Source: Auriscalpium vulgare
Taxonomy: Eukaryota > Basidiomycota > Agaricomycetes > Russulales > Auriscalpiaceae
Length of the DNA: 64,000 nucleotides
Assembly (NCBI GenBank): GCA_019915015.1
Contig: JAHBBC010000017.1
Coordinates: 1 to 64,000, forward strand
Direction of reading: 5' to 3'
Position 1 is the first letter of the stretch. Every line of letters begins with the position of its first letter. The position numbers and the translations under genes are program-made. Under the pieces are notes generated by a model. The model was not told the origin of the DNA. It saw only the letters and a program-made list of their open reading frames with translations, and ran no database searches. Shown one piece after another: positions 1 through 8,147 of the stretch.

Positions 1-180
1 GGCAGTGTGGATACCGCCCCACATGCGCTCCCGCGCTGTGTGGGTCGCGTTCCCATTGCCTGACTGCAGGTCCTGATGAGCCTATAAAGGCGAAACGGGT
101 TCGGCGTCGACATCCCATCGACTCCCCGTTGACCTGCCCCTTCTATAGCGCTCTTCAGTGGTCGCTTCGCTCCCCCTCCC
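1..180 (+). mobile_element. 3' end of a telomere-attached Penelope-like retroelement, outer copy A
   Basis: This segment matches 545-724 almost base for base and is followed directly by CCCTAAA repeats. It contains a full hammerhead ribozyme (66-137) and a 43-nt tail that ends in a C-rich run. Penelope-like elements carry hammerhead ribozymes in their terminal repeats, and the endonuclease-deficient fungal Coprina group attaches to telomeric G-strand ends, leaving the element 3' end next to CCCTAA-type repeats. That is the arrangement here. No reverse transcriptase is visible because the copy runs off the left edge. The assignment to Coprina is an inference from ribozyme plus telomeric junction, not from a protein match. 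Confidence 0.6.
66..137 (+). ncRNA. Type I hammerhead ribozyme, copy 1
   Basis: All core elements are present in order. Stem I is GCAGGTC (66-72) with its perfect complement GACCTGC (131-137). CTGATGA follows at 73-79. Stem II is GCC/GGC closed by TATAAA (80-91), then GAAA (92-95). Stem III pairs ACGGG (95-99) with CCCGT (125-129), with an inner GTCGA/TCGAC helix. The cleavage triplet is GTT (128-130), so self-cleavage is predicted after base 130. Stem I is the open helix, which makes this type I. The role would be processing of the retroelement transcript. The paired stems make a chance match very unlikely. Confidence 0.9.
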
Positions 181-210
181 TAAAACCCTAAACCCTAAAC
201 CCTAAACCCT
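181..210 (+). repeat. Telomeric repeat tract, CCCTAAA type
   Basis: About four units of CCCTAAA (TTTAGGG on the other strand) follow the end of element copy A. The tract ends at CCCT, where a 46-bp copy of the element tail starts. It is interpreted as telomere sequence that was once a chromosome end and was then buried by attachment of copy A. Confidence 0.85.
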
Positions 211-255
211 GCCCCTTCTATAGCGCTCTTCAGTGGTCGCTTCGCTCCCCCTCCC
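208..255 (+). mobile_element. Minimal 46-48 bp copy of the element 3' tail
   Basis: The sequence repeats 133-180 and is bounded by telomeric repeats on both sides. Its left boundary lies 2 nt downstream of the position equivalent to the ribozyme cleavage site (130/131), with CCT shared between the telomeric unit and the element. It looks like a very short reverse transcript added at a telomere end, possibly copied from a ribozyme-cleaved RNA. Confidence 0.7.
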
Positions 256-267
256 CTAACCCTAAAC
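254..267 (+). repeat. Short telomeric repeat remnant
   Basis: CCCTAACCCTAAAC separates the minimal tail copy from the next element copy. One unit is CCCTAA and the next is CCCTAAA, so unit length varies here, unlike the two longer tracts. Confidence 0.7.
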
Positions 268-724
268 GGTTAGGCGCTGGGCGGGTGGGTTAGGAGTGGT
301 GATGTCATCAGCTCTTGTGGGAGCTGATTGCATAATGGTGCCTGCGCTTCTCTGGAAATTTCCGAATTTCCAATTTGCGTTCCCATCGGAATTCTGATTT
401 CCTAATCGGATCGGAATCCGATGGAAGGTTCCTCACCGTTGGTTCGGGTCCGTTCTCACAGGGCATCGCATAATGATGCGAGAACATCGGTCCCGCGCAT
501 GTCGGATCTTGGGAAAGATCCGGCCTTGTCGCGCGGGAAGCGTTGGCAGTGTGGATACCGCCCCACATGCGCTCCCGCGCTGTGTGGGTCGCGTTCCCAT
601 TGGCTGACTGCAGGTCCTGATGAGCCTATAAAGGCGAAACGGGTTCGGCGTCGACATCCCATCGACTCCCCGTTGACCTGCCCCTTCTATAGCGCTCTTC
701 AGTGGTCGCTTCGCTCCCCCTCCC
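268..724 (+). mobile_element. Penelope-like retroelement 3' portion, inner copy B
   Basis: This is the longest copy of the terminal element in the window, about 455 bp. Its final 180 bp match copy A and include the second ribozyme. The 268-544 part has no match elsewhere in the window and holds a hairpin-rich stretch around 355-425. No protein-coding region is recognisable in it, so the copy is probably 5'-truncated and lacks the RT. It is followed by telomeric repeats at 722-752. Confidence 0.6.
610..681 (+). ncRNA. Type I hammerhead ribozyme, copy 2
   Basis: This copy has the same stems and core as the one at 66-137: stem I strands at 610-616 and 675-681, CTGATGA at 617-623, GAAA at 636-639, and cleavage after the T at 674. 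The core and all stems are unchanged between the copies, which is compatible with recent shared origin, selection, or both. Confidence 0.9.
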
Positions 725-752
725 TAAACCCTAAACCCTAAACCCTAAACCC
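722..752 (+). repeat. Innermost telomeric repeat tract at the truncation point of the NLR gene
   Basis: About four CCCTAAA units end in CCCC and continue straight into AT-rich coding sequence of the NLR gene on the minus strand. The last residues of that open frame are encoded by the repeats themselves. This is the expected look of a double-strand break healed by telomere addition. Confidence 0.8.
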
Positions 753-2231
753 CAGTTGGTAGTCCATAACACATTGAGGAGATAAAAAGTCTTTCTTTTC
801 TTCTAATAATTCAAATAACTCTGGCACAAATGACCCTGTTTCCACAGTAGTAAGCCAAGAGTAATTTCTTACAGCCTCCACAAGTGTTATTTCAGGGACT
901 TGAGTTTTCAAACAGTCTAATAGGATATGTCCTGTATTTTTGTACTCCAGCAATTGCTCTGTAGATATTACAGTACGGCCTCCATCTTTGAGACTAAGGT
1001 CAATATAGTGTTGTCTTAGCAACTGCATATGTTCTGCTGATAGGGGGAGGTGCTCTTTACTGTAATAACGAATTAAAGGGTGAACTTGCAAGGTATCAAA
1101 TGACTGATATGCAAGACCACTCTTCAAAAGAGCATTGACGCTCTCTTGTGTGCTCTGAGTGTCTGAAAACAGATATTGAAAACAGTTCAACCTTGCTGGG
1201 GCTAAGCCACCAGGGAGCATTCCTAGTAGACTCAAGATAACTAAAGCAGTAGAGTGTGATTTCAGGTGATATCCTTCAATAGATAGTTCAATTGAAGCCT
1301 CAAGACTTGTTAGTCGATGTCCTTTCTCTCTCTCAATAGTTCTAATATTTTTCTCTTCCCATTGCTGCCACAGGGATCTACAATCTTGTGATTGAGCAAG
1401 ATGAGCAATGATTGTAAGAGCTAGAGGAAGCCCCTCCACACTTCGGACTAATTTGGCTGCCCACTCATCCCATCTATTTGATATGTGTTGAAATACTTTC
1501 TGAGAGGTTTCAAAGCTCAGTGGCTGTAAAGGTGACAAGAGAGGCTTTGACCAAACAATGCCCTCTGGATATTCCAGACCTCTCATGGTAATCAACAGTG
1601 AAACACATGACACGGAACCTAGTTTTTGTAGTAAATTTGTAACTGTCTGCTTTATTTGGGTGTCAGTATTCCATAAAGTTTCAAAATTGTCTAAACACAG
1701 TAAGCTGGGGGAAGACTCTAGATATGAAAGTATCTCTTGTTCTTTTGATAGACTATCTGAGTCATTTTGAATGCCTAACACTTTGGCTATTTCATTCACC
1801 AGCATAGATGTGGAAAGACATCCTTCACATGAGATGAAGTGGATTCTTTCATTGAATTTATGCACCACTGTAGGATGATGAAGAATTGCCAAAGCCAAAG
1901 TGGTCTTTCCAATTCCACCTACACCAAGAATGACTGTTCGAACAGGCATTTTGTTTGCATCATTTAATAAATCCAGTATCGCCATCATGTGACTGTCACG
2001 TCCATAGAAAGTAGGAGAATAAGCTGGGATTTTAGTATTAGCCCTGTAAAATCATGAGATTATAATATATTTGTAGAAGAATATACCTGTGATTGGTCAA
2101 GAGAGGCTACATTTTGGAATATTATTACTTTCCCGACCATGGATATATCATTAATACCTGAGAATCAAAATCTGCATTGGCTTTGACTGTGAATAACAAA
2201 GATGCCTACAGCAAATTAGCTGCCATAAAAG
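753..2231 (-). pseudogene. NLR-type STAND NTPase, NB-ARC part, truncated at its 3' end
   Basis: The main exon reads minus from about 2041 and encodes an NB-ARC ATPase. Counting from the first Met at 1988, there is a P-loop GVGGIGKTT (residues 22-30), Walker B LLCLDNFE (96-103), an LLITMRG sensor-like motif (131-137) and GLPL (186-189), then a winged-helix-like region. After about 400 residues the frame runs into telomeric repeats, so the C-terminal ligand-sensing repeats expected in this family are missing. Small upstream exons follow canonical splice sites (for example 2186-2158). Fungal NLRs of this type act in non-self recognition and regulated cell death. Base composition is clearly AT-richer than the rest of the window. 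It continues upstream at 8148-8781, beyond the chromovirus. Confidence 0.85.
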
Positions 2232-2578
2232 TGTAGACTCACGTCTACCACGCGCGGTCACGCGTCCGACGAGGCCGACGCGTGTACCCGTTTCGGAGTG
2301 GTTGTTACTATATACGGATCTTTCTTTTGCTTCTCGCTACTTACGGTTGACACGCTCGTCTTATATACGCGCACGACAGCGCCGTCTCGCTCGTCTCTCT
2401 TTTCCCTCTCCCTCACGTACACGGTGCTAGGTATGTTACGCGCTGGTCTCTCTTTTCCCTCTCCCTCACGTACACGGTGCTAGCACGATATCTCGGCAAT
2501 CATACTCGGTTCCTTTCACGAGCGCCCGACTCCGGACGCCCTCTGAGTGTTGTCGCCGCACGGCGGCTTCCACTTTTT
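2232..2578 (+). repeat. 5' LTR of chromovirus 1
   Basis: The repeat starts TGTAGACTCACG and matches 7828-8121. It differs mainly by an extra 53-bp tandem unit (2392-2444 against 2445-2497). That accounts for the length difference, about 347 against 294 bp. No other difference was noticed by eye, so the insertion appears young. A TATATA-type box lies near 2323. Confidence 0.85.
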
Positions 2579-3102
2579 TTTTGAAAACAAACCGACCGCC
2601 ATCCGCCATCCTGACGACCGCCGCTCGTCGTACACGCTCCGCGACTCGCCTCACGGTGGACCACGGAACCAGGACGGGCCGCACGACCACACGGTCGCTT
2701 CCACCACCCGCCCTTGAACGTCGTCGTTCGCCACGACTCCAGTCGCCCGCCAGCCCCGCGTCAACCGACCTGGCCTCGGCTTTCACGTCCGCAGTGTGGA
2801 CTGAACTCGAGGACTCGCTCCCGCCCACGCCGTCCCCGCTACACCCCGACCGCCCCACGCCTGTCACTGTCCCGCTGCCCGTGTCCCGTCCGCCGTCTCC
2901 GGACGAACCAGCACTCGCCGACGCACCCCTTCCCGTCACCCGTCCGCTTGTCACATACACGTCACCGTCTCCATCGCCGCTGTCACCGCCGCCGCCGCCG
3001 CCCGTCCAGACCGCATATACCCCGCTTCCTCGCCGCCGTCGCTACTACGACTCCGACTCATCCGACTCAGACTCCGAGACCGTCCCACACACACACTCCA
3101 CC

Positions 3103-6024
3103 ATGTCCGCTACCGCCACCGCATGCGTTGAACAGTCGTCCGTTACGAAGCCTCCCACTCTCACTCCGGGCAACGTCTCGCCCGAGGCCCTCCGCGAATT
3201 TCGATACGCCTGCGAGTCGTACCACAAGCACAAGGACATTGCCGTCCTCGACCAAACGAAGATGATCACGGACGGTTTCCAGGATCCCCGCATACGCGAG
3301 TGGGTCCGCGCGCGGCGCGATTACTACGAGGCGCTCCCGTTCGAGGACTTCCTCGTCCTTTTCGGTCGCAGGTGGCTCCAGCCGGGCTGGGAGCTGCGCG
3401 TGTCCAACGCGCTGCTGAACTCGCGCCAAGGTACCCGCCCTTTCGCCGAATGGCAGGTTGAAATGACCTCCAAGAACACCCTCCTCGTTGACACCCCTTC
3501 CTACCTCGATGACGACGCCATGCGACGCAAGCTGAATGCGGGCATGAACATCGACCTCGGTGCGGAGGTACACGACGCCCGCTTCCCTGCGGACATGCCG
3601 CTCGAGGACTGGCTTGACGCCGTCGAGACCCTCGACCTCAAGCGCATCCGCAACGTAGAGAAGATCACGGCCGAAGTCGCCCGCATGGCCCGTGGGCACA
3701 AGGATGCACAGCCTGCCGCCAGCGCCTCACGCTCCGGTTCCTCCTCCAGCGCCCCGCGTGCCGGTGCGGCTGGCGCTCCCTCCCGCGGTGGGCTCCCCAG
3801 GCTCACCGACGAGGACCGCACGCTCCTCAATGCGCATCAAGGCTGTTGCAAGTGCCGCCGTTTTTACGCCGGTCACCGCTCCATCGACTGCAAGGTCGGC
3901 TTCCCGGCGGCCGACACCTACAAACCGCTCACCGAGGAGGCGGCTCAGGCCGCCGCTCGGGCTCAGCAGAAGACCAAGGCCAAGCCTGGGTTCGTCGCCG
4001 CTGTCCTGCCGGCAGTGGATGCGTCGTCCTCCGCGGTCATAGGCGACGGGTCGGAGAGCGATTCGAACGCCATGTACGTCGTCTGCCCCGTTCGCGCTGC
4101 CCCCCTCCGTCCCTCCTCCCCTTCTCCGAGCACACCTCTCGTTGAAGAGCCCATGTTGTGGTATTGCACCGCGACTGGGCCCCGCCCTCTCCACGGGCGC
4201 GGCGCGGAGGTCGAACTAGCTGCCCTTATTGACGACGGCTCACAGGTAGTGCTCGTTCGCGAGAGCGTCGCCGCCAAGCTCGGGCTCCGTCGCCACTGCC
4301 TCGCCAAGCCAATTCCTCTGGGTGCCGCTTTCAGCGCAGGGGGGGATCATACGTTTTCTCAGGATACGTCGTCTGTCGTCGCGACCCATTGGGTCAAATT
4401 ATCACTTTCTTCCTCCGATTCACGTTATCGCGCTCGCTCTGTCCGTGCACTCCTTGCCCCCGACGCTATGTGTATGCCTGTTATCCTCGGCCTCCCGTTC
4501 CTCGTTGCAAATCAAATCATCGTTGACCATCATCTGCGCACGTCCATTCCTAAGGGCTCGGACTACAACATGCTACACGACTACGATGACGACCCTCCCC
4601 CAACCTCTGGTGACGCCCCATCGTCTCCCACACGCGCTGATATTCTTGCGGCCCGCGCGTGCATGGTTGGTGAGCTGACCGCGCGTCTGCTGCCGCAACG
4701 CGCGCACTGCGATCGGTTGGCTGAGCATGTCGCACCGGTGAACATCGTCGCGGCGGTGAAGGTTCGAGTGGCAGCCTTGGCTCATGCGCAAACCCTCCAG
4801 GAGCTTGACTCCCGCATGAAATCCAAGTACGCGGCCCTCTTCCCGTCCGACATCCCTCACCTCGACGACCTGCCGTCCGACGTCTACCATCGTATCCGTC
4901 TCAAAGATGCGAACAAGACGATTGCGACGCGGTCGTACAACTGCCCACGCAAATATCGCGACGCCTGGCGCACGCTACTGGACCAGCACTTATCTGCTGG
5001 TCGCATACGCCCGTCGGCTAGCGAGCACGCGTCCCCCGCGTTCATCATTCCCAAGTCGGATCCCAGTGCATTGCCGCGCTGGGTCAACGACTACAGGATG
5101 TTGAATGCAAACACGGTCCCAGATTCACACCCGCTGCCGCGTGTCGATGACATCCTCGCGGACTGCGCCAAGGGTAAAATCTGGGGGAAGCTGGACATGA
5201 CAAATGCCTTTTTCCAGACGCGTGTGCATCCCGACGACATCCACCTCACTGCAGTCACCACGCCGTTCGGGCTGTACGAGTGGACCGTTATGCCGATGGG
5301 GGGCCGCAACGCCCCGGGCACCCATCAACGCCGTATGACGGCCGCCTTGCGGCAACACATCGGCGTCATTTGCCACGTGTATCTGGACGACATCATCATC
5401 TGGTTGCAGACCGTTGATGAACACATCCAGAACGTTGACACGGTTCTGCGCACTCTTCGCGACGCGCAGCTCTATTGCTCGCTGAAGAAGACGTCCCTGT
5501 TCTGTGAGTCCGTTCACTTCCTTGGCCACGAGATCTCGCGGCGGGGGATTGAAGCGGACCCAACGAAGATTGAGCGGATCATGGACTGGCCCGTCCCGCG
5601 CAACGCGACGGAGGTCCGCGCGTTCCTAGGGCTGGTGCGCTACATCGCCACCTTCCTGCCCCAGCTCGCCGAGCTCACGCGCGTTCTGACGCCTCTGACG
5701 ACGCTCAATGCGCAGCATGACTGGCCGGGGTGGTTCCCGTCCCATCAAGCTGCCTTCGACGGCGTAAAAGCGTTGGTTCTCAGCCGGGAGTGTCTCACCA
5801 CCATAGACCACCAGAATCCCGGCGAGAACAAAATCTGGGTTACGACCGATGCCAGTGATTTCCGCACTGGTGCCGTCCTCTCGTGGGGTCCCACCTGGGA
5901 GAGCGCGCGGCCGGTGGCCTTCGACTCTATGCAGTTGAAGGGTCCGCAGCTAACTACCCGGTCCACGAGAAGGAGCTGCTCGCGATCGTCCGCGCGTTGC
6001 AGAAATGGCGTGTGGACCTTCTAG
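3103..6024 (+). CDS. Chromovirus gag-protease-RT-RNase H (5' part of pol)
   Basis: I take ATG 3103 as the start because CCACCATG is a good context. The same frame is open back to the LTR but has no ATG there and is only proline-rich. Order of domains: capsid-like gag; zinc knuckle of CX2CX6HX4C form near 3844-3890; aspartic protease with a DDGS motif near 4230; reverse transcriptase with YLDD at 5380-5391; start of RNase H near 5840. The frame then leaves the RNase H sequence at about 5950, where homology continues in the next frame. A single-base change there would explain it, so this copy is probably unable to make a full polyprotein. Confidence 0.88.
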   Translation: MSATATACVEQSSVTKPPTLTPGNVSPEALREFRYACESYHKHKDIAVLDQTKMITDGFQDPRIREWVRARRDYYEALPFEDFLVLFGRRWLQPGWELRVSNALLNSRQGTRPFAEWQVEMTSKNTLLVDTPSYLDDDAMRRKLNAGMNIDLGAEVHDARFPADMPLEDWLDAVETLDLKRIRNVEKITAEVARMARGHKDAQPAASASRSGSSSSAPRAGAAGAPSRGGLPRLTDEDRTLLNAHQGCCKCRRFYAGHRSIDCKVGFPAADTYKPLTEEAAQAAARAQQKTKAKPGFVAAVLPAVDASSSAVIGDGSESDSNAMYVVCPVRAAPLRPSSPSPSTPLVEEPMLWYCTATGPRPLHGRGAEVELAALIDDGSQVVLVRESVAAKLGLRRHCLAKPIPLGAAFSAGGDHTFSQDTSSVVATHWVKLSLSSSDSRYRARSVRALLAPDAMCMPVILGLPFLVANQIIVDHHLRTSIPKGSDYNMLHDYDDDPPPTSGDAPSSPTRADILAARACMVGELTARLLPQRAHCDRLAEHVAPVNIVAAVKVRVAALAHAQTLQELDSRMKSKYAALFPSDIPHLDDLPSDVYHRIRLKDANKTIATRSYNCPRKYRDAWRTLLDQHLSAGRIRPSASEHASPAFIIPKSDPSALPRWVNDYRMLNANTVPDSHPLPRVDDILADCAKGKIWGKLDMTNAFFQTRVHPDDIHLTAVTTPFGLYEWTVMPMGGRNAPGTHQRRMTAALRQHIGVICHVYLDDIIIWLQTVDEHIQNVDTVLRTLRDAQLYCSLKKTSLFCESVHFLGHEISRRGIEADPTKIERIMDWPVPRNATEVRAFLGLVRYIATFLPQLAELTRVLTPLTTLNAQHDWPGWFPSHQAAFDGVKALVLSRECLTTIDHQNPGENKIWVTTDASDFRTGAVLSWGPTWESARPVAFDSMQLKGPQLTTRSTRRSCSRSSARCRNGVWTF

Positions 6025-7817
6025 GTTCACATTTCGTCGTACGTACCGATCACCGCACACTGGAGCACTTCCAGACGCAGCGCGAACTCTCACGTCGTCA
6101 ATGTCGCTGGCAGGAATACCTCGCCCAGTATGACTTCGACATCGAGTACGTTCCTGGGCCTGACAACACTGTTGCTGACGCACTGTCGCGTCTCCCGGTC
6201 GAACGCGAGACGTCAACCGTCTCTGCTTTTGCTGCCGCAGTCTGCCTGTCGCGGGTGGTATCCCACCCCGACGCAAGGCTCCCTGTCGTTTGTGCTGTGA
6301 CGCTCCAGATTTCGCAAGACCGTGCGCTCTTGGACTCCATTCGTTCCGGATACAGCGACGACGCGTTCTGCGCCCGTCTGCTCCGGAACTTGGAGAGTGC
6401 TCCAGGCGCGCGCTTGCAGGACGGCCTGCTCTTTGTCGGTGAGCGGTTGGTCGTCCCCCGTACTCCCTCTCTGCGCGAGACCTTTTTCCAGCTCGCGCAC
6501 GACGCTCTCGGTCACTTCGGCGCGGATAAGTCCTATGCCGCGCTCCGGTCGTCTTACTACTGGCCTGGTATGCGCAGAGACTTGGAGCTTGGGTACATCG
6601 CCTCTTGCGCCGAGTGCCAACGAAACAAGTCGCCTTCGGTAAAGCCACCTGGGCCTTTGCACCCTCTATCTGTGCCCGACGCTTGCGGTGACTGCGTCGC
6701 CATCGACTTCATTGGTCCGCTGCCGCCCGACTCTGGTTTCGACACGATCGTGTCCATGACTGATCGCGCTGGCTCCGACGTCCGCCTCGTGCCCGTGAAG
6801 AGCTCTATTACGGCGCCCGAATTCGCGGCTGTCTTCTTCGACCACTGGTTCTGCGAGAACGGACTGCCGCTCGAAATTGTCTCCGACCGCGACAAACTCT
6901 TTGTGTCTCGGTTCTGGCGCGCTCTGCACCGTCTTACGGGTGTAAAACTCAAGATGTCCTCGGCTTTCCATCCACAAACCGACGGTGCGAGCGAGCGAAC
7001 GAACAAGACGGTCAACCAATGCTTGCGTTTCCACGTCGACCGACAACAACGCGGCTGGGTTCGCGCTCTACCGCGCGTCCGTTTCGACATCATGAATACG
7101 GTGAACGCCTCCACGGGTTTCTCACCTTTCCAGTTGCGCATGGGACGCCAGCCTCGCCTTATCCCTCCCCTCGTTCAGCCAGCTGCAGACGCAACGGTGG
7201 CTGAATTCGGCACGGACGGCGAAGCGGCACAACGCATCATCGACCAAATCACTGTAGACTTTGCTGAGGCACAAGACGCGCTTTTCGCTGCAAAACTCGT
7301 ACAGGCCGACACAGCCAACCGTTTACGCGGGCCTGAACACGCTTACGCAGTCGGTGACCGCGTGCTACTCTCCACTTTCCATCGACGGCGCGATTACAAA
7401 GCCAAAGATCCCTCCCGTGTCGCCAAGTTCATGCCCCGTTTTGACGGTCCGTACGAGGTCGTCCGCGCCTTCCCTGATCGCAGCGTCTACACCCTCGACT
7501 TACCCGCCACGTCGGGTATTTTCCCCACTTTCCACGCGAGCCTACTCCGCCCCTTCGTACCTAACGACGACTCCGTCGCACCCTCGCGCGCACTTGCGCG
7601 TCCTGGGCCTGTCGTCGCCGCCGACGGCGAGCACGAGTGGGAAGTCGACGAGATTATTGACCAACGCCGCCGTGGGCGCGGCTATCAATACCTCGTTCGC
7701 TGGCGCGGGTATGGCGACGAAGATCTGCAATGGCTACCCTCGCGCGAGCTCGCCGAGTGTGCTGCCCTGGACCGGTGGCTTGCTCGTGCACCCCCCGGGG
7801 GGAGCTCTTCTTCCTAG
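5943..7817 (+). CDS. Chromovirus RNase H end, integrase and chromodomain
   Basis: This frame takes up RNase H just past 5950. It contains the RNase H to integrase linker ending ADALSRLP, the integrase HHCC zinc-binding region (about 6490-6630), and the catalytic triad D 6705, D 6885 and E 6993 with HPQTDGASER around the glutamate. A C-terminal chromodomain follows (about 7626-7780, containing YLVRWRGYG). The chromodomain places the element among chromoviruses and would direct integration to modified chromatin. There is no independent start codon in a sensible place, so expression depends on the upstream frame. The stop is TAG at 7815. Confidence 0.88.
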   Translation, partial: SAANYPVHEKELLAIVRALQKWRVDLLGSHFVVRTDHRTLEHFQTQRELSRRQCRWQEYLAQYDFDIEYVPGPDNTVADALSRLPVERETSTVSAFAAAVCLSRVVSHPDARLPVVCAVTLQISQDRALLDSIRSGYSDDAFCARLLRNLESAPGARLQDGLLFVGERLVVPRTPSLRETFFQLAHDALGHFGADKSYAALRSSYYWPGMRRDLELGYIASCAECQRNKSPSVKPPGPLHPLSVPDACGDCVAIDFIGPLPPDSGFDTIVSMTDRAGSDVRLVPVKSSITAPEFAAVFFDHWFCENGLPLEIVSDRDKLFVSRFWRALHRLTGVKLKMSSAFHPQTDGASERTNKTVNQCLRFHVDRQQRGWVRALPRVRFDIMNTVNASTGFSPFQLRMGRQPRLIPPLVQPAADATVAEFGTDGEAAQRIIDQITVDFAEAQDALFAAKLVQADTANRLRGPEHAYAVGDRVLLSTFHRRRDYKAKDPSRVAKFMPRFDGPYEVVRAFPDRSVYTLDLPATSGIFPTFHASLLRPFVPNDDSVAPSRALARPGPVVAADGEHEWEVDEIIDQRRRGRGYQYLVRWRGYGDEDLQWLPSRELAECAALDRWLARAPPGGSSSS

Positions 7818-7827
7818 GGGGGAGGAG

Positions 7828-8121
7828 TGTAGACTCACGTCTACCACGCGCGGTCACGCGTCCGACGAGGCCGACGCGTGTACCCGTTTCGGAGTGGTTG
7901 TTACTATATACGGATCTTTCTTTTGCTTCTCGCTACTTACGGTTGACACGCTCGTCTTATATACGCGCACGACAGCGCCGTCTCGCTCGTCTCTCTTTTC
8001 CCTCTCCCTCACGTACACGGTGCTAGCACGATATCTCGGCAATCATACTCGGTTCCTTTCACGAGCGCCCGACTCCGGACGCCCTCTGAGTGTTGTCGCC
8101 GCACGGCGGCTTCCACTTTTT
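7828..8121 (+). repeat. 3' LTR of chromovirus 1
   Basis: It matches 2232-2578 without the 53-bp duplication and is preceded by the polypurine tract at 7817-7827. The end is placed where identity with the 5' LTR stops in the T run; it could extend to the ACA at 8122-8124. Confidence 0.85.
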
Positions 8122-8147
8122 ACAGTGTCTATTTGATTGAATCATAC

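Larger units (their letters stand above)
2232..8121 (+). mobile_element. Ty3/gypsy LTR retrotransposon, chromovirus clade
   Basis: Full-length element of about 5.9 kb: LTR, gag-protease-RT-RNase H in one frame, the rest of RNase H, integrase and chromodomain in another, a purine-rich tract (7817-7827) and the 3' LTR. It lies opposite in orientation to the NLR gene. It falls inside an NLR intron: donor at 8147, acceptor at 2187, leaving about 71 nt of native intron once the element is ignored. No clean target-site duplication could be read at the edges, partly because the 3' LTR boundary lies in a poly-T run. Confidence 0.9.

Noticed and set aside
308..741. Overlapping open frames on both strands within the terminal repeat block
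   Set aside because: They translate telomeric and ribozyme sequence, have no motif, and are explained by the repeats.
2581..3102. Upstream extension of the chromovirus gag frame
   Set aside because: It is open but has no ATG, is Pro/Ser/Arg-rich, and the first good start context is at 3103. Treated as leader.
2227..8130. A target-site duplication for chromovirus 1
   Set aside because: Neither AAAAG/GTGTC nor other 4-6 bp pairs at the edges match; the 3' LTR end in a T run is ambiguous.
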